From NCBI RefSeq assembly GCF_900100955.1, contig NZ_FNCC01000001.1:124001-188000 (forward strand): DNA of 64,000 bases, given 5' to 3'. Below, in pieces: positions 42,418 through 53,138 of this stretch. The notes below the pieces were generated by a model that saw only the letters and a program-made list of their open reading frames with translations, had not been told where the DNA came from and did not search any database. This DNA comes from Lentzea fradiae (GTDB lineage: Bacteria > Actinomycetota > Actinomycetes > Mycobacteriales > Pseudonocardiaceae). The position numbers and the translations under genes were made by a program. Within the stretch, counting starts at the first letter, position 1, and every line of letters begins with the position of its first letter.

Positions 42418-43196
42418 TCACTCGGTGAGCATCGCGAGACGCTCTTGGGCCTCGGCCAGGTCGTCGGCTGTGGGCGCGTCGTCCTGCGTCAGCTTCCGGC
42501 GCCAGTAACCGGCGAACTCGATGTCCTTCTTGGCCACGCCGAGAGCGACGAAGTGCCGCCGCAACGCGCGCACCGCGGAGGCTTCACCGCCGAGCCACAC
42601 CCACACCGACTCCGGGACCTCCAGCGCCGGCACCGCCGAGACGAGGTCCTCCCCGGCACTGCGGTGCACCCACCGCACGCCCGGGACGTCCTGTTCCTCC
42701 GCCGGGTCCGCGACCTCGACCACGGCCTGGAACCGTTGCGTCGGCGGCAGCGTCTCGAGCAGTGAGGCGATCGCGGGCAACGCCGTCTCGTCGCCCGCGA
42801 ACACCAGAAGATCGGCCGTCCCCACCGGGCGGGCGTAGTCGCGGGACGGGCCGAACCGGCCGATGACGTCGCCGGGCTGAGCCCGGGCCGCCCACCTCGC
42901 CGCCGGTCCGCTGTCGCCGTGCAGCACGAAGTCGACGGTCAGCACGCCGCCGGCCAGCGACCGCACCGTGAAGCTGCGCATCCACGGCCGTTCGGCTTCC
43001 GGCAACGCCAGGTAAGCCTGGTACCAGACGCCGACGTCCGGGGAGTCCGACACGTGCGCGGTGTGACCCGGTTTCGGGAACAGCAGCTTCAGCTGCTGGT
43101 CGGGCCACGTGCCGAGGTCCGCCAGCCCGTCGCCGGTGAAGCGGACCCTGGTCATCCGCGGGGTCAGCGGCTCGACCGAGGTCACCGTCAGCGTGG

Positions 43197-43200
<4 letters not shown>
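42418..43200 (-). CDS. Siderophore-interacting protein (ferric-siderophore reductase)
   Basis: 260 residues. The FAD-binding motif RSFTVR, the GRFGPSRDYARP region and the C-terminal AGYWRRKL define the SIP/ViuB family, which reduces ferric siderophores in the cytoplasm. Its GTG start overlaps the stop of the UvrA-like gene (GTGA), so the two are co-translated. No siderophore uptake genes are nearby. It is under the same TetR-controlled promoter as the UvrA-like gene if the operon is as it appears. Confidence 0.9.
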
Positions 43201-45455
<2,255 letters not shown>

Positions 45456-45475
45456 CGCTGGTTCCCCCAATGATT

Positions 45476-45523
45476 CTTTATGGCGTAAAGTGTGAGGCGC
45501 CGAGATTACTTTACGTCGTAAGG
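45476..45523. promoter_or_regulatory. Two palindromic TetR operators
   Basis: CTTTATGGCGTAAAG (45476-45490) and CTTTACGTCGTAAGG (45509-45523) share CTTTA/TAA(A/G)G half sites. Their centres are 33 bases apart, close to three helical turns. They fill the 78-base gap between the divergent UvrA-like and TetR genes. The second site overlaps the GGAG ribosome binding site of the TetR gene. Confidence 0.65.
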
Positions 45524-45533
45524 AGTCGCAACC

Positions 45534-46307
45534 GTGGTCGTCTACGCTGGTCAGGGCGATCCGCGCCGGTCCATCGAGCTGCTCTGGCGCGGCGCGGCCG
45601 AGACCAGGCGGCCGGGGTCGAAACCGGCGCTGAGCGTGGACGCGATCGTCGACGCGGCCATCGCGGTCGCCGACGAGCAGGGCCTCGCGTTCTCGATGCG
45701 GGCGGTCGGCGAACGGCTCGGCCGCACCGCCATGGCCCTCTACACGTACGTGCCGGGCAAGAACGAGCTGGTCGATCTCATGTACGACCGCGCGCTGGCC
45801 GGGCTGCCCGGCTCCTACTCCCTGGACGAGGGCTGGCGTGCGGCCGTCACGCGGTGGGCACACGACACGTGGGAGTGCTACGTCCGGCACCCGTGGGTGT
45901 TGCAGGTGTCCCAGGCGCGACCGGTGCTCGGCCCGCACGAGTTCGCCACCACCGAGGCCCTCGCGGCGATCCTGGTGTCGACCGGCCTGCCCGGACGCAG
46001 GCTGCGCGGCATCGCGGGCGCCCTGCACTACTTCGTGCGCGGAGCCGCCCAGACCGTCGCCGAGGCGCGGGCCGCGAGCGGTGCGACCGGGGAGGCCGAC
46101 GAGGAGTGGTGGTACGCGCGGTCCGCCGTGCTCGTGGAGCTCGAACCGGACCTGGAGAAGAAGTACCCCATGCTGCACGTGCTGGAGCACGACCGGGAAC
46201 CCGCCGACCCCGAGCTGCCGTACCTGGAGAACGACGCGATGGAGAACTTCCGCGTCGGGCTGCGCGTGCTCCTCGACGGTGTCGAGGCGGCTGTGACACA
46301 ACCGTGA
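45534..46307 (+). CDS. TetR-family regulator of the UvrA-like operon
   Basis: 257 residues from GTG 45534, with GGAG eight bases upstream. The helix-turn-helix (FSMRAVGERLGRTAMALYTYV) and the long C-terminal domain with ALHYFVRGAAQ fit the TetR_C class, whose members often sense drugs. It probably represses itself and the divergent ATPase operon through the paired palindromes. Confidence 0.88.
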   Translation: MVVYAGQGDPRRSIELLWRGAAETRRPGSKPALSVDAIVDAAIAVADEQGLAFSMRAVGERLGRTAMALYTYVPGKNELVDLMYDRALAGLPGSYSLDEGWRAAVTRWAHDTWECYVRHPWVLQVSQARPVLGPHEFATTEALAAILVSTGLPGRRLRGIAGALHYFVRGAAQTVAEARAASGATGEADEEWWYARSAVLVELEPDLEKKYPMLHVLEHDREPADPELPYLENDAMENFRVGLRVLLDGVEAAVTQP

Positions 46308-46352
46308 CACAGTGCGGACGTTCAGAGCACATGGACTCGATGAGATCGAGGC

Positions 46353-46772
46353 ATGGCAATCCGCTCCACAGGAGTCGGGGGAATCCTTGCGGTCGCCCTG
46401 TTCTCGATGCTGCTGACCTCACCGCTCACCGCGGCCACCACGCCGCCGCACACCGGCTACCGGCCCGCTGTGACGAGGATGGCGTACGAGACCGGTGACC
46501 TGGCCGCGGTGGTCCACTCGCCGCGCACGCTCGTCGGCGTGCGGCAGGTCGTGTTCAGCTTCCGCGGCAACGACGCGTACGCGGAGGAGCTGGCGCGGCA
46601 GGGGTACGTGGTGGTGCTGCCGAGCGACCGGCTGGTCGCGGACGCGCACCGCGACCTGTGGCGCGCGCTCGCCAGGGGCGAAGGCCCGCTGGCACAGCGG
46701 TTCGGCGGGTTCGCGGGCCACGTGACCCTCGCGGAGGTCCGGTCACCCGAGCCGCATCAACCGATCGGCTGA
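46353..46772 (+). CDS. Truncated secreted alpha/beta hydrolase remnant
   Basis: 139 residues. A signal peptide (about 1-28) is followed by ELARQGYVVVLPSDRLVADA and HRDLWRALARGEGPLAQRFG with GFAGHVTL. This resembles the front part of a large secreted actinobacterial hydrolase family, where a GHSRGG nucleophile follows. Here the sequence leaves the family after GHVTL and stops with no nucleophile, acid or histidine. It is probably a decayed gene, though the remaining frame is intact and could still be expressed. Confidence 0.55.
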   Translation: MAIRSTGVGGILAVALFSMLLTSPLTAATTPPHTGYRPAVTRMAYETGDLAAVVHSPRTLVGVRQVVFSFRGNDAYAEELARQGYVVVLPSDRLVADAHRDLWRALARGEGPLAQRFGGFAGHVTLAEVRSPEPHQPIG

Positions 46773-46845
46773 CTTTGTCGAGACGTTGAGGGGAAGAGCC
46801 GGGGGTGCCTCCGCTACCAGAATCGCCGGTGGAAGGGGGCTACTC

Positions 46846-48393
46846 ATGCTGAAAACGACGGCGCTGCTGACCGCGGCGCTGACAGTGCTGACAGCGGGAC
46901 CGGTGACGGCCCGCGCGAACGGCGACTGGAACGGGTGGCAGAAGGACCTCGACGGATCGCGGCACAACGCCGCCGAGTGGCGCATCGACCGCGGCAACGC
47001 GGGCAAGCTGAAGCTCAAGTGGGCGTTCACCTATCCCAGGGGCGAGGTCAACGGTGTCCGCAGCCAGCCGGCGGTCGTGGGGGACACCGTCTACTTCGGG
47101 GGCCCCGACGGGAAGTTCCGGGCCCGTGACGCGCGCCGCGGCGGAGCCGGGTGGGAGTTCACGCTCCCGCCCGCCGAGCGGCACGTGTCCGTCTCCGACA
47201 GCCCGGTCGTCTCCGGTGGCAAGGTGTTCTTCGGCGACAGCGTGAGCCGGTTCTACGCGCTCGACCAGCGCACCGGGCGGCTGAGGTGGCAGGTGCGGCT
47301 CGACGACGGCATCGCCTCCACCACGACCAGCTCGCCGATCGTCCACAACGGACTCGTGTACGTGGGCGTGTCCAGCGCTGAGAACACGCTGCCGATCTCG
47401 CACGACTGCTGCACGTTCCGCGGCCACGTCGACGCCTACGACGTCGACAACGGCGCGCTGGTGTGGCGCCACCACACGGTGCCGGAGCCGGTCGAGGTCG
47501 GGACGTGGCCCAACGGCGCCAAGCGGTTCGAGCCGTCCGGCGCCGGGGTGTGGAGCTCACCGGTGATCGACAGGAGGACGGGCACCCTCTACGTCGGCAC
47601 GGGCCAGAACTACACGGGCAAGGGCGGCGAGTTCGACTCGCTGCTCGCGCTCGACGCCCGCACCGGCGCCGTGCGGTGGACCCACCAGGTCACCGACGCC
47701 GACACGTGGCGCGACGCCTGCAACACCCCGGACGCCGAGGGCTACTGCCCCGGGCTGAAGGACGGGACCAACCTCGACTACGACATCGGCGCCACGCCGA
47801 ACCTGTTCACCGCCGGCGGCAGGCGGCTCGTCGGCGTGGGGCAGAAGTCCGGTGTGTACCACGTGTTCGACGCCGCGACGGGCCAGGTCGTGTGGCGGCG
47901 CCAGCTCGGCGTGCCGCTGCCCAGCGGCGGCATCTCCGGCATCCAGTGGGGATCGAGCTACGACGGCAAGCGGCTCTACATCGCCACCTACTACGCGGGC
48001 CCCGGCACGTTGTTCGCGCTGGACCCCGCCACCGGCGAGGTGCTGTGGCAGACCCCGGCGCCCGAGGACGGCTGCTCCACGGGCGGCGCGGCCGGTCAGC
48101 CCGTCTGCGAGCGGGCGCACGGGCTCCCGGTGTCGAGCTCACCGGGTGTGGTGTGGCTCGGCGCGGCCGACGGCAAGTTCCGCGCGTACGACGCGAGGAA
48201 CGGCCGGATCATCTGGTCGCACGACACGATCCAGGACGTCCGGGGCGTGAACGGGCTGACCGGGCGTGGCGGCACCATGTCGGGGCCGGGCACCGGGGCC
48301 GTGGTGGCGAACGGGATGGTGTTCGTGAACTCGGGCTACTACCCGGAGTACGAGAGCCCGCACGGGCACGTGCTACTGGCCTTCGGTCTGTAG
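46846..48393 (+). CDS. Secreted PQQ-type beta-propeller (polyvinyl-alcohol dehydrogenase-like)
   Basis: 515 residues from ATG 46846, with GGAAGGGGG upstream. A signal peptide (1-24) is followed by repeated propeller strands such as VYVGVSSAE, LYVGTGQNYTG and LYIATYYAGPG, with W-motifs like TGAVRWTHQV. Vicinal cysteines (HDCCTFRG) are the classic disulfide over PQQ in quinoprotein alcohol dehydrogenases. No cytochrome c domain is present. It could oxidise an alcohol or sugar outside the membrane if PQQ is supplied. It converges with the SARP gene, overlapping by 21 bases. Confidence 0.83.
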   Translation: MLKTTALLTAALTVLTAGPVTARANGDWNGWQKDLDGSRHNAAEWRIDRGNAGKLKLKWAFTYPRGEVNGVRSQPAVVGDTVYFGGPDGKFRARDARRGGAGWEFTLPPAERHVSVSDSPVVSGGKVFFGDSVSRFYALDQRTGRLRWQVRLDDGIASTTTSSPIVHNGLVYVGVSSAENTLPISHDCCTFRGHVDAYDVDNGALVWRHHTVPEPVEVGTWPNGAKRFEPSGAGVWSSPVIDRRTGTLYVGTGQNYTGKGGEFDSLLALDARTGAVRWTHQVTDADTWRDACNTPDAEGYCPGLKDGTNLDYDIGATPNLFTAGGRRLVGVGQKSGVYHVFDAATGQVVWRRQLGVPLPSGGISGIQWGSSYDGKRLYIATYYAGPGTLFALDPATGEVLWQTPAPEDGCSTGGAAGQPVCERAHGLPVSSSPGVVWLGAADGKFRAYDARNGRIIWSHDTIQDVRGVNGLTGRGGTMSGPGTGAVVANGMVFVNSGYYPEYESPHGHVLLAFGL

Positions 48394-50979
48394 CTTGCGG
48401 CGCACCGGGCCGGTCGGCAGACCGGCCTCGGTGCGCACCTCGACCGCCAGGAGCCAGGCCCTGCGGGCGGCTTCGCCGTCTCCCGCCGCCGCGTGGGCGT
48501 CGCCGAGCCGTTCGCGGGCGGCGGCTTCGAGGGCCCGGTCTCCGCCAGCCCGGAAGTGCTCGACGGACCGGGTGAACGCCTCGACGGCCTCGGCGGGCCT
48601 GCCCAGGCCGAGGTGGGCGGAGCCGAGGTTGTCCCACGTCTCGCCCTCGCCCATGACGTGGCCCAGCGCCCGCCACATCGGCATCACGCGCTCGGCGTAC
48701 TCGATCGCCTTCGCGTACTCGCCGAGCCTGACGTGGCTCCAGGCGAGCCCGGTCAGCGCGTTCGCCTGGCCGTAGCGGTCGCCGCACTCCTCGAACAGCG
48801 CGAGGCCGCGCCGCGTGTGCTCCACCGCCTCGCCGATCCGGTCGTCCGGGCACAGCATCGCGATGTTGAGCAGCACCCCCGCCTGTCCCGCCGGATTTCC
48901 TTCATAGGCTTCGAAAGCGCGTTCCAGCGCGGCCTGGGCGTCCTCCCGCCGTCCCACCCGGTCGAACGCGCGGCCCAGGTTGATCAGGGCACGCCCCAGC
49001 TCGGCCGCGTCGCCGAGCTGCCCGGCCGCGGCGACCGCGAGCTGTTGCGCGGTCAGCAGGTCCGCGTAGTGGGCCCGGCGGTCGAGGACGTCGGCGAGCG
49101 CCCAGCCGATCAGCCACGTCTGCACCGGGGTGGCGTGCGGCAGCGCGGACATCAGCGCCGGGTGCTCGGCCGTCAGCCACGCCAGTGCTTCCTCGTGCGT
49201 GCCGAACGACGTGACCACCACGCCCGGAGCCGGGTCCGGTGTGCGCGGGCGATGCCGGGTCGGGGTGAACGCCACGCCCGCCGCCACGCCCGTCAGCGCG
49301 AGGTGGTCGAGCAACCGGTGCAGTGCCTCGTCCCGTTCGTCCGCGGGCGCCAGCTCGGCCGCGTAGCCGCGCAGCAGGTCGTGGCAGGTGAACCGGCCGG
49401 GCTCCGGCTCGTCGAGCAGGTTCGCCCTGGCGAGCTCCGCCAGCAGCGCCTCCGTCTCGGCCAGGTCCAGCCCGGCGAGCGAGGCGGCGCCCGCCAGGCC
49501 GATGTCCGAGCCCGGTGTCAGGCCGAGCAGACCGAACAACCGCAGCGCGGCCGGGCTCAACGCCTTGCAGGAGTGGGAGAACACCGACCGCAGGTCCGCC
49601 GTGACGTCATCGTCGTCGGCGAACGCGTCGAGGTCGGCGAGCTCGTCCGCCAGCGCCGCCAGCGGGAACTCCGGCTGCGTCGCCGCCCGCGCCCCGGCCA
49701 CCGCGAGCGCCAGCGGGAGCCGCGCGCAGCGGCGCACCACCTCGTCGACCGCCTCGGGCTCGGCCCGCGCGCGGTCGTGGCCGATCCGCGACGCCAGCAG
49801 CGCGCGGGCCTCGTCGGGCGGCAACAGGCCCAGCGGCAACGAGTGCGCGTCCGGAGGCTTCAGCGCGGTGCGGCTGGTGATCACGACGTGCGTGTGCGGC
49901 GTGTGCGGCAGCAGCGGCTCGATCTGGTCGGTGTCCGTGGCGTTGTCGAGCACCATCAGCACCCGCTTGTCCGCCAGCGCGTCGCGCAGCAGCTCCGACT
50001 GGCCCGCCAGGTCGTGCGGCACCTTCGCCCGCGGCACGTCGAGCGCGGACAGGAACCGCAGCAACGCCTCACCGGGGCTGACCGCCGCGCCGCTCGGGCC
50101 GAACCCGTGCAGGTTCACGTAGAGCTGGCCGTCCGGGAACCGTTCCGCGGCCTGGTGCGCCCAGTGCACGGCCAGCGAGGTCTTGCCGACCCCACCGGTG
50201 CCGGTGATCACGACGACGCCGCGCGGCGCCTGGTCGAGCGCCGCCAGCTCGACCGCCCTGCCGGTGAACGGCTTGGGCGGGGCCGGCAGCTGCCGCGGCG
50301 CCGACGTCGGCCGCAGCCGCCGGTACAGCGAGGACAGCGCCCGCGACGGTTCGGCGCCCAGCTCGTCGGCCAGCCTGCCCCGCACCCGCAGGAAGTGCTC
50401 GACCGCCTCGGTCGTGCGGCCGCAGCCGTGCAGCGCCCTGATGAGCTGGGCGGCCACGCGTTCGTCCAGCGGACGCCGGTCGGCGAGCGCGCGCAGCTCC
50501 GGCACCAGCTCGGCGTGCACGCCCTCGTCGAGGCGCGCGTCGAGGTGGTCGAGCCGCGCGGTGAGCAGCTCCTGCGCGAACTCCGCGCGTTGCCGCACCG
50601 CCCACGGCGTGTTCAGCCCGGCCAGCAGGTCGTCGCCGGCGAGGGCCAGCGCCGCCGCCGTCCTGCCGGTGCGCACCAGGTGCCGGAACAGGTGCAGGTC
50701 GACCTCCAGCGGGTCGACCCGCACCACGTACCCGCCGGTGTCGCGTCCGACCAGGCCGGGCAGCGTCTGCCGCAGCCTGGTCAGCCACGTCTGGGTCATC
50801 GCGCGGGCGCGGGGCGGTGGCGTGTCGCCCAGGACGCGCTCGACCAGCTCGTCGGCGCTCACCACGCGACCGGCGTCCACGAGCAGGACCCCCAGCAGGG
50901 CGCCCAGCCGCGTCGCGCCGAACTCGGTCACGCCGTCGTCCGTCCGCGCCGAGACACCGCCGAACACCGTGAACCGCAC
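48373..50979 (-). CDS. SARP/AfsR-type regulator with NB-ARC and TPR
   Basis: 868 residues. An OmpR-like winged helix (1-90) and BTAD domain (about 95-240) are followed by an NB-ARC/STAND ATPase with P-loop GTGGVGKTSLA and LMVLDNATDTDQ. TPR repeats follow from about 640 (QLGDAAELGRALINLGRAFD and others). These are AfsR-like activators of secondary metabolism or local genes. GTG 50979 is preferred because a TACGGT box lies seven bases upstream; GTG 50988 is an alternative. No biosynthetic genes are next to it, so its target may be elsewhere. Confidence 0.9.
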   Translation of the reverse strand: MRFTVFGGVSARTDDGVTEFGATRLGALLGVLLVDAGRVVSADELVERVLGDTPPPRARAMTQTWLTRLRQTLPGLVGRDTGGYVVRVDPLEVDLHLFRHLVRTGRTAAALALAGDDLLAGLNTPWAVRQRAEFAQELLTARLDHLDARLDEGVHAELVPELRALADRRPLDERVAAQLIRALHGCGRTTEAVEHFLRVRGRLADELGAEPSRALSSLYRRLRPTSAPRQLPAPPKPFTGRAVELAALDQAPRGVVVITGTGGVGKTSLAVHWAHQAAERFPDGQLYVNLHGFGPSGAAVSPGEALLRFLSALDVPRAKVPHDLAGQSELLRDALADKRVLMVLDNATDTDQIEPLLPHTPHTHVVITSRTALKPPDAHSLPLGLLPPDEARALLASRIGHDRARAEPEAVDEVVRRCARLPLALAVAGARAATQPEFPLAALADELADLDAFADDDDVTADLRSVFSHSCKALSPAALRLFGLLGLTPGSDIGLAGAASLAGLDLAETEALLAELARANLLDEPEPGRFTCHDLLRGYAAELAPADERDEALHRLLDHLALTGVAAGVAFTPTRHRPRTPDPAPGVVVTSFGTHEEALAWLTAEHPALMSALPHATPVQTWLIGWALADVLDRRAHYADLLTAQQLAVAAAGQLGDAAELGRALINLGRAFDRVGRREDAQAALERAFEAYEGNPAGQAGVLLNIAMLCPDDRIGEAVEHTRRGLALFEECGDRYGQANALTGLAWSHVRLGEYAKAIEYAERVMPMWRALGHVMGEGETWDNLGSAHLGLGRPAEAVEAFTRSVEHFRAGGDRALEAAARERLGDAHAAAGDGEAARRAWLLAVEVRTEAGLPTGPVRRKLQTEGQ

Positions 50980-50986
50980 GATGATC

Positions 50987-50992
50987 ACCGTA
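50987..50992 (-). promoter_or_regulatory. -10 box TACGGT for the SARP gene
   Basis: Minus-strand TACGGT, seven bases, then GTG 50979. This decides the start and implies a leaderless mRNA. Confidence 0.45.
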
Positions 50993-51010
50993 TCCGGTCG
51001 GGACGGGCGC

Positions 51011-52087
51011 TCACACGCCGAACGACTCCCGCAGTTCGGCCACCACCAGCTCCGGCACCTCCATCGGAGCGAAGTGGCCACCGCGCGGCATCTCGGTCCA
51101 CCGCACGATGTCGTGGTTGCGCTCGGCCATGCGCCGGATCGGTACCCCCACGTCGTGCGGGTACACGGCCACCGACGTCGGCGTGTCCGAGTCCGGTTCC
51201 AGCTCTCCCCACGTCTCGTCCCCCTCCTGGTAGTACCGCGCCGACGAGCCCGCGGTCCTGGTGAACCAGAAGATCGACGCGGTGGTCAGCAGCGCATCGA
51301 CGGGTACCCCGATCCCGGGGTCGCTCCACGTGTGGAACGCCCATTCGATCCACTCCAGCTGTGCCACCGGTGAGTCGGTGAGCGCGTAGGCGACCGACTG
51401 CGGGCGGGTGCTTTGCATCGACACGTACCCGAACTGCTCGAACTCGTACTTGTACGCCTTCTCCACGCAGCGGCGTTCGGCCTCGACCTCCATGTCGGCG
51501 GTCTCCGCCGTGACGGTCGCGGAGAAGATCTGGTTGACGTGGATCGCGCGGACCTCGTCGCGCATCCCGAGCTGCCGGGTGAGCTTGGCGCCGAAGTCGT
51601 ACCCGTGCGCCACGTAGCGGTCGTAGCCCAGGCGCCGCATGAGCTCCGCGAACACGTCGGCGACGCGCGGGATGGTCCAGCCGAGCTCCGGGGTGGGGCC
51701 GGAGAACCCGAAACCGGGCACCGACGGCACCACCAGGTGGAAGTCGCGGCTCAGCGGTTCGAGCACGTCCTGGAACGCGAAGCAGGTCGACGGCCAGCCG
51801 TGCGTGAGCAGCAACGGCTCCGCGTCCGGCTTCGGGCTCCGCACGTGCAGGAAGTGCACCCTGGTCCCGTCGATCTCGGTGATGAACTGCGGGATCTTGT
51901 TGAGCCGCCGTTCCTGCTCGCGCCAGTCGAAGTCGCGCCACCGCCGCACGAGGCCGCGGAGGTGGTCGGAGGGCGTGCCCTGGGCCCAGCCCGCGCCGCG
52001 CGGCGAGTCGGGCCAGCGGGTCTGGTCGAGGCGGCGGTGCAGGTCGTCGAGCTCGTGCTGGGGAATGGAGATGTCGAACGGCTTCAT
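51011..52087 (-). CDS. Epoxide hydrolase (EHN family)
   Basis: 358 residues. The N-terminal EHN domain (FDISIPQHELDDLHRRLDQT, WPDSP) is followed by HGWPST (96-101), the Asp nucleophile in HGYDFGAK (Asp164) and the histidine in GGHFAPME (His338). This is the microsomal/juvenile-hormone epoxide hydrolase type, which opens epoxides to diols through an ester intermediate. It is divergent from a WYL regulator, with a perfect palindrome between. A TAGCGT box lies seven bases upstream of ATG 52087. Confidence 0.88.
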   Translation of the reverse strand: MKPFDISIPQHELDDLHRRLDQTRWPDSPRGAGWAQGTPSDHLRGLVRRWRDFDWREQERRLNKIPQFITEIDGTRVHFLHVRSPKPDAEPLLLTHGWPSTCFAFQDVLEPLSRDFHLVVPSVPGFGFSGPTPELGWTIPRVADVFAELMRRLGYDRYVAHGYDFGAKLTRQLGMRDEVRAIHVNQIFSATVTAETADMEVEAERRCVEKAYKYEFEQFGYVSMQSTRPQSVAYALTDSPVAQLEWIEWAFHTWSDPGIGVPVDALLTTASIFWFTRTAGSSARYYQEGDETWGELEPDSDTPTSVAVYPHDVGVPIRRMAERNHDIVRWTEMPRGGHFAPMEVPELVVAELRESFGV

Positions 52088-52094
52088 GCGGGCG

Positions 52095-52100
52095 ACGCTA
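52095..52100 (-). promoter_or_regulatory. -10 box TAGCGT for the epoxide hydrolase gene
   Basis: Minus-strand TAGCGT, seven bases, then ATG 52087. The palindrome starting at 52106 lies just upstream, where RNA polymerase would bind. Confidence 0.45.
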
Positions 52101-52105
52101 TGAAG

Positions 52106-52132
52106 ACTGTAGGACAGATATGGTCCTACAGT
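52106..52132. promoter_or_regulatory. ACTGTAGGAC-N7-GTCCTACAGT operator
   Basis: Perfect ten-base half sites around a seven-base spacer. The spacer and first base of the right arm contain TATGGT (52119-52124), a -10 box six bases before the GTG at 52131, so the right arm runs into the start codon. It is the likely binding site of the WYL regulator and would block both divergent promoters. Confidence 0.7.
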
Positions 52133-53069
52133 GTCGTCGAGTCGGTTGTTGAAGTTGCTCGGCCTGCTCCAGTCGCGGCGGGAGTGGTCCGGTGTGGAGC
52201 TGGCGGAGCGGTTGGGCGTCACCACGCGCACGGTTCGCCGTGATATCGAGAAGCTGCGCACGCTCGAATACCCCGTTCACGCCTCGATGGGGACGTCCGG
52301 AGGTGGCTACCGGCTGGGTCCGGGCGCACAGCTGCCGCCGTTGCTGCTGGACGACGACGAGGCCGTCGCGGTGGCGGTCGGGCTGCGCACGGTCAGCGGC
52401 ATCGAGAACATCGGGGAGACGGCCGTGCGCGCGTTGCTGAAGGTCGAGCAGGTGTTGCCGTCGGCGTTGAGGCACCGCGTGGCGGCGTTGGACGTCTCGA
52501 CGGTGCCGCACACCGGCACGGCGCCCGTGGTGGACGCCGCCGTGCTGACCACGGTCGGAACGGCGTGCCGTGACCGGCAGCGGCTGCGGTTCTCGTACGT
52601 CAGCCACGCGGGGGAGGAGTCCGAGCGGGAGGCCGAACCGCACCGGTTGGTGACGTGGGGCCGGCGCTGGTACCTGGTCGCGTGGGACGTGCGAAGGGAT
52701 GACTGGCGCACCTTTCGACTCGATCGTATGACCGTGCGCACCCCGTTCGGGGCCCGGTTCACGCCGCGTGAGATCCCTGGTGGGGACCCTGGGGCGTTCG
52801 TGGCGGCACGAGTAGCCGATCGGTGGCCGGTGCAGGCCGTTGTGCGACTCGCCGTGCCCGCTTCCGAGGCGACGGAGTGGCACAGCTACGGCGAGGTCGT
52901 GGCGCTCGACGCCGAATCGTGTCATGTTCGTGTCGGTGGCGAGACCATGGACGCCGTGGTGTTCATGCTCGCGGGCACCACCGCGGAGTTCGAGGTCGTC
53001 TCGCCACCGGAACTGGCCACCGCGCTCGTCCGTGCGGCGGACCGGTTCCGCCGGGCGGCGAAACTCTAG
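52131..53069 (+). CDS. YafY/DeoR-type WYL-domain regulator
   Basis: 312 residues. The helix-turn-helix WSGVELAERLGVTTRTVRRDI is followed by a central linker and a WYL domain (VTWGRRWYLVAWD with RTFRLDRM) and a WCX-like end. It probably controls itself and the epoxide hydrolase through the shared palindrome. The transcript is predicted to be leaderless. WYL domains can sense nucleic acids or small molecules; the signal here is unknown. Confidence 0.88.
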   Translation: MSSSRLLKLLGLLQSRREWSGVELAERLGVTTRTVRRDIEKLRTLEYPVHASMGTSGGGYRLGPGAQLPPLLLDDDEAVAVAVGLRTVSGIENIGETAVRALLKVEQVLPSALRHRVAALDVSTVPHTGTAPVVDAAVLTTVGTACRDRQRLRFSYVSHAGEESEREAEPHRLVTWGRRWYLVAWDVRRDDWRTFRLDRMTVRTPFGARFTPREIPGGDPGAFVAARVADRWPVQAVVRLAVPASEATEWHSYGEVVALDAESCHVRVGGETMDAVVFMLAGTTAEFEVVSPPELATALVRAADRFRRAAKL

Positions 53070-53138
53070 AGCTCTTCTCAGGTTCCTGACAGCACACTCC
53101 CAGGTACGCCCGGCTCAGTGGAGGTCAGGAGGTCCGCC

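Noticed and set aside
48373-50979. SARP regulator as evidence of a biosynthetic gene cluster in the window
   Set aside because: No polyketide, peptide, terpene or RiPP biosynthesis genes are present nearby.
48493-51264. A 923-codon plus-strand frame opposite the SARP gene
   Set aside because: No recognisable domain; the minus strand has winged helix, BTAD, P-loop and TPR.
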